A stretch of 64,000 nt of DNA from Caulobacter zeae. Lineage in GTDB: Bacteria; Pseudomonadota; Alphaproteobacteria; Caulobacterales; Caulobacteraceae. The notes beneath the pieces were generated by a model. It was not told the origin of the DNA, searched no databases, and saw nothing but the letters and a program-made list of their open reading frames with translations. The translations under genes and the position numbers were made by a program. The stretch lies in contig NZ_PJRS01000046.1 of assembly GCF_002858925.1 (NCBI RefSeq), positions 1 through 64,000 on the forward strand. Reading direction: 5' to 3'. Below are positions 31,614-40,473 of the stretch, in pieces (position 1 is the stretch's first letter; each line of letters starts with the position of its first letter).

Positions 31614-32786
31614 TCAGTCGAAGGCGCCGGTCTGGCCGAACGGTCCGCCGCCGCCATAGGACCCGGGCCGCTTGCGCGTCAGCGCCAGCGCCATACCCAG
31701 GGTGAGCCCCATGGCCAGCATCGACGAGCCGCCGTAGCTGATGAACGGTAGGGTCATGCCCTTGGTCGGGATCATGTTCAAGTTCACAGCGACATTGATG
31801 AACGTCTGCTGGCCCAGGAGAACGAAAAGCCCGGCCGAAGCGACCTGCTCGAAGGGGTCGGCCAGCTTCATCGACTTGTAGAGCCCGCGCACCACGATGA
31901 AGGCGAACAGGCTGATCAGGGCCAGCGAGAAGACCAGGCCATACTCCTCGGCGGCGACCGAATAGATGAAGTCGGTGTGCAGGTCGGGCACGTGGCGCTT
32001 CATGACGCCCTCGCCCGGGCCGCGCCCGAACAGGCCGCCGGCGTGGATGGCCTCGGCGGCGCGGGTCACCTGGTGGGTGTCGGCCTGGTCGGGGCTGAGG
32101 AACTTCTGCACGCGGGCGTGCACGTGGTCGAACAGGAAATAGGTCGAGGCGAGGCCCCCGAGCGCCACCGCGCCCAGGCCCATGATCCACGAGATCGGCA
32201 CCCCGGCCATCCAGAACGCAGCCCCGAAGGCGATGGTGATCAGCACGGTCTGGCCGACGTCGGGCTGCATCAGCAGCAGCGCCACGGCGATGAAATAAAG
32301 GCCGAAGGCGATCGACACGCCGGGCACGCCCTCGCCCTTCTGGCCCTCGGCGAACATCCACGACACCAGGATGATCAGGGCCGGCTTCATGAATTCCGAC
32401 GGCTGGAAGGTGAAGCCGCCGATCATCAGCCAGCGTGCCGCGCCCTTGGCGCTGTGGCCGATGAACGGCAGGGCCGCCATGACGCCGATGGCGACGATGT
32501 AGATGAAGAACGCCGCCCGCCGGATACCCTTGGGGCTGAGCATCGACACGGCCAGCACGATGGTCGCCGCCCCCACGCCGAACACCAGCTGGCGGATGGC
32601 GAAATGGAACTGGTCGTCGATGCCGATCCGCTGGGCCGCGGCCGGGCTGGAGGCGAACGACAGCAGGACGCCCAGGGTGACCAGGATCGCGGTCGCGCCC
32701 AAGAGCCAGCGATCGGTCGTCCACCACCACACCCCGAGGGGCGAGCGGTCGGTCCGGGCGAAGGCGTGGGCGGTCTGCTGGCGCAT
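31614..32786 (-). CDS. ftsW: SEDS division glycosyltransferase FtsW
   Basis: The 390-residue protein has about ten hydrophobic segments and the SEDS motifs: QPDVGQTVLI, HVPDLHTDFIYSVAAEEYG and FINVAVNLNMIPTKGMTLPFISYGGSSML. FtsW polymerises septal peptidoglycan together with the transpeptidase FtsI, encoded upstream. It begins MRQQTAHAFARTDRSPLG. The 2.3-kb gap between it and murD carries a non-dcw insert. Confidence 0.97.
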   Translation of the reverse strand: MRQQTAHAFARTDRSPLGVWWWTTDRWLLGATAILVTLGVLLSFASSPAAAQRIGIDDQFHFAIRQLVFGVGAATIVLAVSMLSPKGIRRAAFFIYIVAIGVMAALPFIGHSAKGAARWLMIGGFTFQPSEFMKPALIILVSWMFAEGQKGEGVPGVSIAFGLYFIAVALLLMQPDVGQTVLITIAFGAAFWMAGVPISWIMGLGAVALGGLASTYFLFDHVHARVQKFLSPDQADTHQVTRAAEAIHAGGLFGRGPGEGVMKRHVPDLHTDFIYSVAAEEYGLVFSLALISLFAFIVVRGLYKSMKLADPFEQVASAGLFVLLGQQTFINVAVNLNMIPTKGMTLPFISYGGSSMLAMGLTLGMALALTRKRPGSYGGGGPFGQTGAFD

Positions 32787-32899
32787 GGGGGCAAGAGTCG
32801 GGCGTTACGGTTAATCGAGTCTTGCCGCCGGCCGCGACCAAATCACGGCCGGCAGAAATTTTTCTATCATTCCACAGGCTTGAGCGCTGCGTGGCCCTC

Positions 32900-32977
32900 G
32901 TCCTTCGACAAGCTCAGGAAGAGGACCAGGGACAGGCCGGGATGGCTGAAAACCCCACCCTGAGCCTGTCGAAGCAT
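32900..32977. repeat. Family B intergenic repeat pair, copy 3
   Basis: GTCCTTCGACAAGCTCAGG on the left and CCCTGAGCCTGTCGAAGC on the right are inverted copies. It lies between ftsW and the hydrolase gene and marks one edge of the insertion in the dcw cluster. Confidence 0.8.
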
Positions 32978-33034
32978 GCCCTCGGGCGGGCCGCGCCAGC
33001 GGCGCGACCCGATGGGGGCGAGGTTTCGCCCCGC

Positions 33035-34144
33035 CTAACGCTTTGGCGGACCGTACTCCCAGGCCCTGGCCAGCGGCAGCACGTGATCATGCAGGGCCTG
33101 GCCGAAGCGGACCGACTGCATCTGGATGGCGGCGTGGCCCGTGCCCGGCAGCACCACCAGGTCCTTGGCCGGCACCCGCAGGCCGTCGAACCACGGCCGC
33201 ACGAAGTCGGGATGGTCGTATTCGCCCTGGATCAGCACCATCGGCATGGCGAAGTCCCGGCCCAGCGGCGCGGCCTTCCAGATGTGGTTGGCGTTGTAGA
33301 CGGCGAGCGAGCGCTGGCGGCGGATGATCCTGCCGGCGTCCTTGTGGGTGAGAAGATCGCCGATGCTCCAGTCAGGCATGGCCAGCGCCTGGCGATAGAG
33401 CTCGTCCTCGCTCTTCTTCGGGCCTTCGGTCTTCAGATAGACAGGCTCCAGCGCGTCGACCTCCTTCCAGCGGCTGGGCGGGTCGTAGGGCGGCGGCCCC
33501 AGAGCGGTCAGCTTGGCCAGCAGCTCCGGATGCTTGCCGGTCTGGGCCACCGCCAGCATGTGGTCGTAGACGTGCCGGTCGCGGGCGCTGTTGTCGACCG
33601 CCTGCCCCGTGCCGACATAAACCGAGAACAGGTCGGACCGCCGACGGGCCATGGTCAGGGCCACGCGCGATCCCCACGACCAGCCCAGCACGGCGATGCG
33701 CGGCTTGTGCAGCTTGTTTCGCAGATGGTCGGTCAGGGCCAGGCCGTCGGCGACGAAGCTGTCGACGCCCTGGTCCGGATCGATCTTGCCACCCGCCCGG
33801 GCCAGGCTCTTGCCATGGTCGCGGCGGTCCCAGTGGACGACCGTGAAGTCCTTCTCCCAGCTCTTGTAGTCCTCGGCGAACAACGAGGTCGGCATGCCGC
33901 CGCCATGCACGACCAGCAGCACGGGGTTCTCGATGTTCTCGCCCCGGATCACGACCCACTGCTCGCCGCTGGGCAGCTTGACGAATCCGCTTTCCTGGAC
34001 GCCGTCCTTGGCGTCGATCCGCAGCCGCTCGGCCGTCTGGTGCTGGAAGAACGCCCGCGTCGCCGCCGCGCCTCCCACGACCGCGATCGCTACGGCCGCG
34101 ACGCCGATCGCGCCCCGCCGCAGCCATGTCTTTAGAGTGCCCAT
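33035..34144 (-). CDS. Membrane-anchored alpha/beta hydrolase
   Basis: The 369-residue protein has an N-terminal hydrophobic segment (AIGVAAVAIAVVGGAAATRAFF, residues 12-33), a signal or anchor. The alpha/beta hydrolase domain has VLLVVHGGGMPTS, VVHWDRRDHGKS and the nucleophile elbow GWSWGSR. The final His is likely in PGTGHAAIQM. The pattern resembles prolyl iminopeptidase-like hydrolases. It lies between ftsW and murD but is unlikely to belong to the division operon: its upstream region is A+T rich with its own operator-like sites. Confidence 0.82.
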   Translation of the reverse strand: MGTLKTWLRRGAIGVAAVAIAVVGGAAATRAFFQHQTAERLRIDAKDGVQESGFVKLPSGEQWVVIRGENIENPVLLVVHGGGMPTSLFAEDYKSWEKDFTVVHWDRRDHGKSLARAGGKIDPDQGVDSFVADGLALTDHLRNKLHKPRIAVLGWSWGSRVALTMARRRSDLFSVYVGTGQAVDNSARDRHVYDHMLAVAQTGKHPELLAKLTALGPPPYDPPSRWKEVDALEPVYLKTEGPKKSEDELYRQALAMPDWSIGDLLTHKDAGRIIRRQRSLAVYNANHIWKAAPLGRDFAMPMVLIQGEYDHPDFVRPWFDGLRVPAKDLVVLPGTGHAAIQMQSVRFGQALHDHVLPLARAWEYGPPKR

Positions 34145-34157
34145 GCATTGCCCCTGA

Positions 34158-34210
34158 TGTAAGATTTACACGCGTAGACTGCGACAGGAGCGATCTAATC
34201 TACAAGTGTA
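34158..34210 (-). promoter_or_regulatory. Operator-like dyads upstream of the hydrolase gene
   Basis: TACAAGTGTA at 34201-34210 fits TACAnnTGTA, the core read by BlaI/MecI/CopY-type repressors. TACACGCGTA at 34167-34176 is a near copy 34 bp away. TGTAAGATTTACA at 34158-34170 is a further dyad overlapping it. The sites lie 15-70 bp before the hydrolase start. No such repressor gene is in the window. Confidence 0.4.
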
Positions 34211-34250
34211 ATTTTCATGTCCCGCCAGCCGCGAGCCCTTCCATCAGGAC

Positions 34251-34381
34251 GCTCCCCCTGAAGGGGGAGCTATCGCGGAGCGACTGAGGGGGGAAGGGAC
34301 TGCGAGCCTTGCGGGCGAGCGGACTTCGTCAAACGCCTCCCCCTCCGGCCCTTCGGGCCACCGCACCCTTCAGGGGGAGGG
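34251..34381. repeat. Family A paired hairpin repeat, copy 7
   Basis: The left arm GCTCCCCCTGAAGGGGGAGC is followed by TATCGCGGAGCGA. The right arm is TCCGGCCCTTCGGGCCACC, then CCCTTCAGGGGGAGG. It lies inside the dcw insert, between divergent hydrolase and membrane protein genes. Confidence 0.8.
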
Positions 34382-34470
34382 CCTTGAGATACCAGCGATC
34401 TCCGATTGCTGGACGCGCCGACGAAACCGGCGGATGCTGTCGCCTCAACGGTCCAGCTTGGGAGGGCTTG

Positions 34471-34929
34471 ATGACCGCAGTGAACAGCTTGGGCGGCGTC
34501 GCCGCCAAGACCCCGTGGCACGTCTGGCTGGTCGGCGTAGTCGCCGTCCTGTTCAACGCCATCGGCGTCTTCGACTTCGTGATGAGCATGACCCAGGGCG
34601 AGGCCTACATGGCCAGCGCCGGCATGACGGCCGAGCAGATCGCGCACTATCGGGAGATGCCCGCCTGGATGACCGGCGTGTGGGCCATCGGCGTGCTTGG
34701 GGCCTTCTGCGCCTCGGTTCTGGTGCTGCTGCGCCGGAAGCTGGCGTTTCCGGTGTTCGCCGTCTCGCTGGCGGCGTTCCTGGTCAGCCTGCTCTACACC
34801 TACGCCCTGACCGACGGCGGCAAGGTGATGGGCCAGCAGATGGCGATCACCAGCGCCGTCATCGCCGCTCTGCTGGCGTTCTTCACCTGGTACGCCTGGG
34901 CGATGGGGAAAAGGGGCGTGCTGAGGTAG
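34471..34929 (+). CDS. Small integral membrane protein
   Basis: ATG 34471 has GGAGGG upstream and gives 152 residues. Four likely membrane helices: WHVWLVGVVAVLFNAIGVFDF, TGVWAIGVLGAFCASVLVLL, LAFPVFAVSLAAFLVSLLYTYAL and ITSAVIAALLAFFTWYAWAM. The loop between helices 1 and 2 (MTQGEAYMASAGMTAEQIAHYREMP) occurs in a family of short sugar-transporter-like proteins of unknown role. It runs opposite to the surrounding dcw genes, so it is probably an insert. Confidence 0.7.
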   Translation: MTAVNSLGGVAAKTPWHVWLVGVVAVLFNAIGVFDFVMSMTQGEAYMASAGMTAEQIAHYREMPAWMTGVWAIGVLGAFCASVLVLLRRKLAFPVFAVSLAAFLVSLLYTYALTDGGKVMGQQMAITSAVIAALLAFFTWYAWAMGKRGVLR

Positions 34930-34946
34930 GGCGTAGCCCCCATCTT

Positions 34947-35082
34947 CCCGTCATTCCCGCCCTCGTGGCGGGAAACCCTGGGTCCGCTCGCACGTGAAGC
35001 GCCAGCGGACTGCGAAGCAGTCCGCCCCATCCGCCCTTGCGGTTGACAGAGGGGTTCCCGCCGCAAGGGCGGGAATGACGGG
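34947..35082. repeat. Family D 136-bp repeat, copy 1
   Basis: Ends are 28-bp inverted repeats (CCCGTCATTCCCGCCCT... and its complement) with about two mismatches. The middle includes GGACTGCGAAGCAGTCC, itself a hairpin. A second copy of the same length lies at 44775-44910. It marks the murD-proximal edge of the dcw insert. Confidence 0.85.
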
Positions 35083-35098
35083 AGATATAGGAGAGAGC

Positions 35099-36508
35099 TT
35101 AGGCCCGCTTGGCCTTGGGCTTCACCAGGCCGTTGACCGCCGCGCGGAAAGCTTCGCCGCGGGCCTCGAAGTCGCTGAACTGGTCGAACGAGGCGCAGGC
35201 GGGCGACAGCAGGACGATGGCGTCCTGCCCCGTGGCGGCGGCGTCGGCATGGGCGGCGGCGACGGCGGTCTCGATGTCGCCGCACTGCTTGACCGGAGCC
35301 TTGCCGTCGAGGGTCTTGCCGAAGTCCTCGGCCGCCTGGCCGATCAGGTAGGCGCAAGCCACGCGCGGGAACAGGTCGACCAGGTCCTCGATGCCGCCGG
35401 CCTTGGGCACGCCGCCGGCGATCCAGTAGAACTTGGGATAGCTCGACATCGCCTGGCGGGCGGCGTCGGCGTTGGTGGCCTTGCTGTCGTTGACGAAGGC
35501 GACCTTGCCGATCTTGCCGACGGTCTCCATCCGGTGCGCCAGGCCCGGGAAGGTCATCAGGCCCTCGACGGCCTGGACCGGCGGGATGCCGATGGCGATG
35601 GCGGCGGCGTAGGCGGCCGCGGCGTTCTGCCAGTTGTGGCGGCCCGGCAAGCTTCTCGCGCGAAGAAGATCGGCCATTTCCGTCACGCGCTCGCCGGTGG
35701 CGTCGTACAGCACGCCTTGCAGGGCGTAGACGCCGCGACCCATGGCCTTGCCGGCGCTGATCGGCCAGATGGTGCGGCGGTTGGCGGCGGTGATCTCGGT
35801 GCAGATCTGCTGGCACCAGGGATCGTCCACGCCGATGATCGCGGTGTCGCCCTTGCCCTGGTTCAGGAAGATGCGGCGCTTGGCGGCGATGTAGCCTTCC
35901 ATCGAGCCGTGACGGTCGATGTGGTCGGGCGACAGGTTGAGCAGCACCGTGGCGTCGGCGTGCAGGCTGGAGGTCAGATCCAGCTGGTAGCTCGACAGCT
36001 CCAGCACGTAGACCGCGCCGCCGTGCATGTCCTCCAGGCCCAGGATCCCGGCTCCGATGTTGCCGCCGACGCGGGTGTCGCGGCCGGCCTGCCGGCACAG
36101 GTGACCGATCAGGGCCGTGGTCGTCGACTTGCCGTTGGTGCCGGTGATGGCGATGATCTTCGGCTTCTTGTGCTCGGGCGCGGCGTTGACCGTGCGGGCA
36201 AAGAGCTCGACGTCGCCCAGGATCTCGACGCCGGCTTCCTTGGCCTTGTCGACGGTCCAGTGGGGCTTGGGATGGGTCAGCGGCACGCCCGGCGACAGCA
36301 TCAGGGCGGCGAACTGGCTCCAGTCGGCCGTGGAGAGATCGACGACCGGCAGACCCTCGGCCCGCGCGGCTTCGCGGCCAGCTTCCTTCTCGTCCCACAG
36401 CGCCACCTTGGCGCCGCCGGCGATCAGGGCGCGTGCGGCCGTCAGGCCGGTGCGGCCCAGACCGAACACCGCGACCGTCTTGTCCTCGAACCCACGGACC
36501 GGGATCAT
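35099..36508 (-). CDS. murD: UDP-N-acetylmuramoyl-alanine--D-glutamate ligase
   Basis: The 469-residue protein has the Mur ligase layout: GLGRTGLTAARALIAGG at the N-terminus, the ATP loop AITGTNGKSTTTALIGH near residue 115, LSPDHIDRHGSMEGY, and GLAHRMETVGKIGKVAFVNDSKATN. MurD adds D-glutamate to UDP-MurNAc-L-Ala. It follows mraY by 14 bp. Its 3' end abuts the family D repeat. Confidence 0.97.
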   Translation of the reverse strand: MIPVRGFEDKTVAVFGLGRTGLTAARALIAGGAKVALWDEKEAGREAARAEGLPVVDLSTADWSQFAALMLSPGVPLTHPKPHWTVDKAKEAGVEILGDVELFARTVNAAPEHKKPKIIAITGTNGKSTTTALIGHLCRQAGRDTRVGGNIGAGILGLEDMHGGAVYVLELSSYQLDLTSSLHADATVLLNLSPDHIDRHGSMEGYIAAKRRIFLNQGKGDTAIIGVDDPWCQQICTEITAANRRTIWPISAGKAMGRGVYALQGVLYDATGERVTEMADLLRARSLPGRHNWQNAAAAYAAAIAIGIPPVQAVEGLMTFPGLAHRMETVGKIGKVAFVNDSKATNADAARQAMSSYPKFYWIAGGVPKAGGIEDLVDLFPRVACAYLIGQAAEDFGKTLDGKAPVKQCGDIETAVAAAHADAAATGQDAIVLLSPACASFDQFSDFEARGEAFRAAVNGLVKPKAKRA

Positions 36509-36522
36509 CCTACGCCCTCCCC

Positions 36523-37638
36523 TTACCGTAGCTTCAGCGTGGCCAGACCGACGAACGACAGCATCATCGCGACGATCCAGAAACGGACGACGACGGTGCT
36601 CTCGGCCCAGCCCAGCTTTTCGAAATGGTGATGGATCGGCGCCATCAGGAAGATGCGCTTGCCGGTCTTCTTAAAGTAGGCGACCTGGATCATCACGGAG
36701 AGCGCCTCGGCCACGAACAGGCCGCCGACGATGCCCAGCACCAGCTCGTGCTTGGCGCAGACCGCGATCGAGCCCAACGCGCCGCCCAGGGCCAGCGAGC
36801 CGGTGTCGCCCATGAAGATCTTGGCAGGGGGCGCGTTGTACCAGAGGAAGCCCATGCCGCCGCCGATGATGGCGCCGCACAGCACCGCCAGCTCGCCGAC
36901 GCTCGGCACGAAGTGCAGGTTCAGATAGTCGGCGAACTTGTAGTTGCCGACGAGGTAGGCGATCAGGCCGAAGGTCGAGGCGGCGAACATCACCGGCACG
37001 ATGGCCAGGCCGTCCAGGCCGTCGGTCAGGTTCACGGCGTTGGAGAAGCCGGCGATCGTGATCGCGGCGAAGGCCACGTAGAACCAGCCCAGATTGATCA
37101 CCAGGTTCTTCAGGATCGGGAAGACCAGCGAGGTCTCCAGGCCCGGCGTCATCTGCGACTTCGGGGCGAAGATGATCAGGGCCACGGCCGCCAGGATCGA
37201 GACGATGAACTGGGCGACCAGTTTCTGGCTGCTCGAAAGGCCGGCGGTCGTCTGCTTGGTGACCTTGGCGTAGTCATCCATGAAACCCAGCACGCCGAAG
37301 GCCGCGGTGATGCCCAGCACCACCCAGACGTGGACGTTGCGCAGGTCGGCGAACAGCAGCGAGCCGACGAACAGGCCGGCCAGGATCATGAAACCGCCCA
37401 TGGTGGGCGTGCCGGACTTCTCGAGAACGTGGCGCTCGATGCCGTCGGTGCGGATCGGCTGGCCCTTGCCCTGCTTGGCCTTCATCCAGCGGATGAAGCG
37501 CGAGCCCATGGCCACGGCCACGATGTAGGCCGTCAGCATCGACATGCCGGTGCGGAAGGTCAGGTACTTGAGCAGGTTCAGGACCGGCACGTGCTCGTGC
37601 CCGCCGCGCGAGAGCCATTCGTAGAGGAAGTACAGCAT
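36523..37638 (-). CDS. mraY: Phospho-MurNAc-pentapeptide transferase
   Basis: ATG 37638 touches the murF stop (TGATG) and gives 371 residues. The ten-helix membrane protein has FMDDYAKVTKQTTAGLSSSQK, NAVNLTDGLDGLA and FLMAPIHHHFEKLGWAE, all typical of MraY. It transfers the muropeptide to undecaprenyl phosphate, forming lipid I. Confidence 0.97.
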   Translation of the reverse strand: MLYFLYEWLSRGGHEHVPVLNLLKYLTFRTGMSMLTAYIVAVAMGSRFIRWMKAKQGKGQPIRTDGIERHVLEKSGTPTMGGFMILAGLFVGSLLFADLRNVHVWVVLGITAAFGVLGFMDDYAKVTKQTTAGLSSSQKLVAQFIVSILAAVALIIFAPKSQMTPGLETSLVFPILKNLVINLGWFYVAFAAITIAGFSNAVNLTDGLDGLAIVPVMFAASTFGLIAYLVGNYKFADYLNLHFVPSVGELAVLCGAIIGGGMGFLWYNAPPAKIFMGDTGSLALGGALGSIAVCAKHELVLGIVGGLFVAEALSVMIQVAYFKKTGKRIFLMAPIHHHFEKLGWAESTVVVRFWIVAMMLSFVGLATLKLR

Positions 37639-39023
37639 CAGACTTGTTCCCGCCGGCCGAGCGCGGACAGGGCGGCGGCGATTGCGCCGGCCCGTGACCC
37701 GTTCGACCCCTTCACCATCACCACGTCGCCCGGCTGCATGGCCGAGGCGATCTGCTGCGCCAACGCGGGCGCGGCGTCCGCATAGCCGCCCCGGCGCTCC
37801 TGCGGAAGCGCGTTCCACAGCGACATCATTAACGGCCCGGCGCAGAACACCAGATCGATGCCCGCCTGGGCGATCGGGCCCGCCAGATCGGCATGGAAGC
37901 GCGGGCTGTCGGGACCCAGCTCCAGCATGTCGGTCAGGGCCACGATCCGGCGCCCAGCGACCTTGCGCGCGCCCAGCGTGGCCAACGCGGCCTGCATCGA
38001 CACCGGATTGGCGTTGTAGCTCTCGTCGACCAGGGTGAACGCCCCGCCGTCGATGGCGACCACCTGCTCGGCGCCGCGGCCCTCGATCGGCGCGAACTCG
38101 GCCAGGGCGGCCAGCGCCGTGGCGCGATCCACGCCCAGGGCTTCCAGCATCAGCAGCACGCACAGGCTGTTGGGGCCCCAATGCACGCCGGTCTGGCGGA
38201 TCGGGAACGACAGCGGCTGGCCGTCCAGCTCGGCGACGACGGTCGCGCCGGCGCCCTCGACCACGAAGTCGACGAGGCGGGCGCTGGTCCCATCACGGCC
38301 GAAGCTGCGCACCACGGCGCCGGCCTTCTCGGCTTCGCCCTTCAGCAGGTCGAACCACTGGTTGTCGGCGTTCAGCACGGCGACGCCGCCGGGCTCCAGC
38401 CCGTCGAAGATTTCGGCCTTCGCGCGAGCCACGCCGATCTCGCCGTCGGCGAAGTTCTCCAGGTGCACCGGGCCGACCGTGGTGATCGCCACCGCGTGCG
38501 GACGAATGAACTTCGACAGCGGGGTGATCTCGTCCGCATGGTTCATGCCGACCTCGAACACCGCCCGCTGCGTGTCGCGCGGCATGCGGGCCAGGGTCAG
38601 CGGCACGCCGAGGTGGTTGTTGTAGGACTTCACCGAAGCGTGGGCCTTGCCGGCGCGGCGCAGGCCGGCCTCGACGGCGCGGGTGACGCTGGTCTTGCCG
38701 ACCGATCCGGTGACCGCGCCGCGACGGGCCTGGGGGGCGCGCTCGCGGGCGGCGACGCCCAGGGCTTCCAAGGCCTTGAAGGTGTCGTCGACGACGACGG
38801 CGGGGGTCGCAACGGCTTGCGAGACCAGAGCCCCGGCCGCGCCCTTTTCAGCCGTCTGGGCGACGAACTCGTGGCCGTCGCGCACGCCGGCCAGGGCGAT
38901 GAACAGGTCGCCCGGCTCGATGCTGCGGCTGTCGATCGACACGCCGGTGGCGGAGAAGTCGCCGGCGACAGTCCCGCCCGTCGCGGCGGCGATCTCATCG
39001 GCGGTCCAGAGCGCCTCAGCCAT
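37638..39023 (-). CDS. murF: UDP-MurNAc-tripeptide--D-Ala-D-Ala ligase
   Basis: The 461-residue protein has the ligase ATP loop GSVGKTSVTRAVEAGL (Val replaces the more common Ser), EVGMNHADEI, and DESYNANPVSMQAAL near residue 320. MurF adds D-Ala-D-Ala to the UDP-MurNAc tripeptide. It overlaps murE by eight bases at its start and touches mraY at its end. Confidence 0.97.
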   Translation of the reverse strand: MAEALWTADEIAAATGGTVAGDFSATGVSIDSRSIEPGDLFIALAGVRDGHEFVAQTAEKGAAGALVSQAVATPAVVVDDTFKALEALGVAARERAPQARRGAVTGSVGKTSVTRAVEAGLRRAGKAHASVKSYNNHLGVPLTLARMPRDTQRAVFEVGMNHADEITPLSKFIRPHAVAITTVGPVHLENFADGEIGVARAKAEIFDGLEPGGVAVLNADNQWFDLLKGEAEKAGAVVRSFGRDGTSARLVDFVVEGAGATVVAELDGQPLSFPIRQTGVHWGPNSLCVLLMLEALGVDRATALAALAEFAPIEGRGAEQVVAIDGGAFTLVDESYNANPVSMQAALATLGARKVAGRRIVALTDMLELGPDSPRFHADLAGPIAQAGIDLVFCAGPLMMSLWNALPQERRGGYADAAPALAQQIASAMQPGDVVMVKGSNGSRAGAIAAALSALGRREQV

Positions 39024-40473
39024 GGACGGCCTCCAGCGCGCTCAGGGTCTCGGCCACGTCGTCGAAGGGATGGTTGACGCCGGCCACCAGCTGGCCCTGC
39101 TCGTGACCCTTGCCGGCCACGACCAGCACGTCGCCGTCCTCCAGCAGGGCGACGCCGGCGCGGATGGCCTCGCGGCGGTCGCCGATCTCGCGCGCGCCGG
39201 GGGCGGCGGCCAGGATGGCGGCGCGGATGCTGGCCGGGTCTTCCGAACGCGGATTGTCGTCGGTCACGATGGCGACGTCGGCCAGGCGCGCGGCGATCTC
39301 GCCCATCTGCGGACGCTTGGTGCGGTCACGGTCGCCGCCGGCCCCGAACACGGCCACCAGTTTCCCACGAACGTGCGGACGCAGGGCCTTCAGCACCGTC
39401 TCCAGGCCGTCGGGGGTGTGGGCGTAGTCGACATAGGCCTCGCCCTTGCCGGTCCCCTTGCCGACACGCTGCAACCGGCCGGCCGCGCCTTCCAGCTTTT
39501 CCAGGGCGCCGAGCACGGCGTCCAGGTCCTCGCCCGTGGCCAGCACCAGGCCGGCCGCGACCAGCACGTTGCTGGCCTGGAAGTCGCCGGCCAGCGGCAG
39601 CTTCACCTCGAACTCGCGGTCCTGGGCGGCGATCTTCAGAAGCTGGCCCCAGGGGGTGGGCTCGCGCGAGACCAGCTTCAGGCCCTGGCCCTGCTCGCCC
39701 ACCGACAGGATGGTCTCGCCCGAGGTCACTGCGGCGGCGGCGAAGGCCGGGAAGGCGTCGCTGTCGGCGTTCAGCACGGCAGTCGCGCCGCGCGGCAGCA
39801 GGGCCTCGAACAGGCGCAGCTTGGCGGCCCGATAGCAGCCCATGGTGCCGTGATAGTCCAGGTGGTCCTGGGTGAAGTTGGTGAAGCCGGCGGCGCTGAT
39901 CTTCAGGCCGTCCAGGCGGCGCTGGTCGATGCCGTGCGACGAGGCCTCAACGGCCAGGTGGGTCACGCCCATGCTGGCCAGCTTGGCGGCCATCTCGGCG
40001 ACGTCGGCGGCGTCGGGCGTGGTCAGGCCCGGCGGGGTCAGCTGCTCGTCGGGAACGCCCGGGGCGCTGACGACGACGCCCAGGGTGCCCATGCTGGCGG
40101 CCTTCTTGCCCAGCAGGGCCAGGATCTGGCGAGCGAAGCCGGCGACCGAGGTCTTGCCGTTGGTGCCGGTGACCGCAATCACCGTCGCCGGTTGCTGCGC
40201 CCAGAACTCGGCGGCGGCCAGGGCGTAGGCGCGACGGATGTCGTTGGCGTGCGCGGTGGGCACCGACAGGTCGGCGACGTCGTCGGGGGCCAGGATGGCG
40301 GCGGCGCCCGAGGCGATCGCGCCCGGAATGAAGCTGCGGCCGTCGACCTTGCTGCCCGGCAGGGCGGCGAACAGGAAGCCTTCACGCACCTTGCGGCTGT
40401 CGGCGGTGACGCCGGCGATGGCCGGGTCAGCGTCGAACGGACGGTGCAGGATCTGTGAAAGCGTCTTGGTCAA
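39016..40473 (-). CDS. murE: UDP-MurNAc-dipeptide--meso-diaminopimelate ligase
   Basis: The 485-residue protein has VTGTNGKTSVAGFARQI, EASSHGIDQRRLDGL, and the motif DDNPRSEDP that marks specificity for meso-diaminopimelate rather than lysine. The short KVDGRSFIPGAIASGAAAILA segment near the N-terminus is also typical. It overlaps ftsI by four bases. This points to Gram-negative type peptidoglycan. Confidence 0.97.
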   Translation of the reverse strand: MTKTLSQILHRPFDADPAIAGVTADSRKVREGFLFAALPGSKVDGRSFIPGAIASGAAAILAPDDVADLSVPTAHANDIRRAYALAAAEFWAQQPATVIAVTGTNGKTSVAGFARQILALLGKKAASMGTLGVVVSAPGVPDEQLTPPGLTTPDAADVAEMAAKLASMGVTHLAVEASSHGIDQRRLDGLKISAAGFTNFTQDHLDYHGTMGCYRAAKLRLFEALLPRGATAVLNADSDAFPAFAAAAVTSGETILSVGEQGQGLKLVSREPTPWGQLLKIAAQDREFEVKLPLAGDFQASNVLVAAGLVLATGEDLDAVLGALEKLEGAAGRLQRVGKGTGKGEAYVDYAHTPDGLETVLKALRPHVRGKLVAVFGAGGDRDRTKRPQMGEIAARLADVAIVTDDNPRSEDPASIRAAILAAAPGAREIGDRREAIRAGVALLEDGDVLVVAGKGHEQGQLVAGVNHPFDDVAETLSALEAVHG

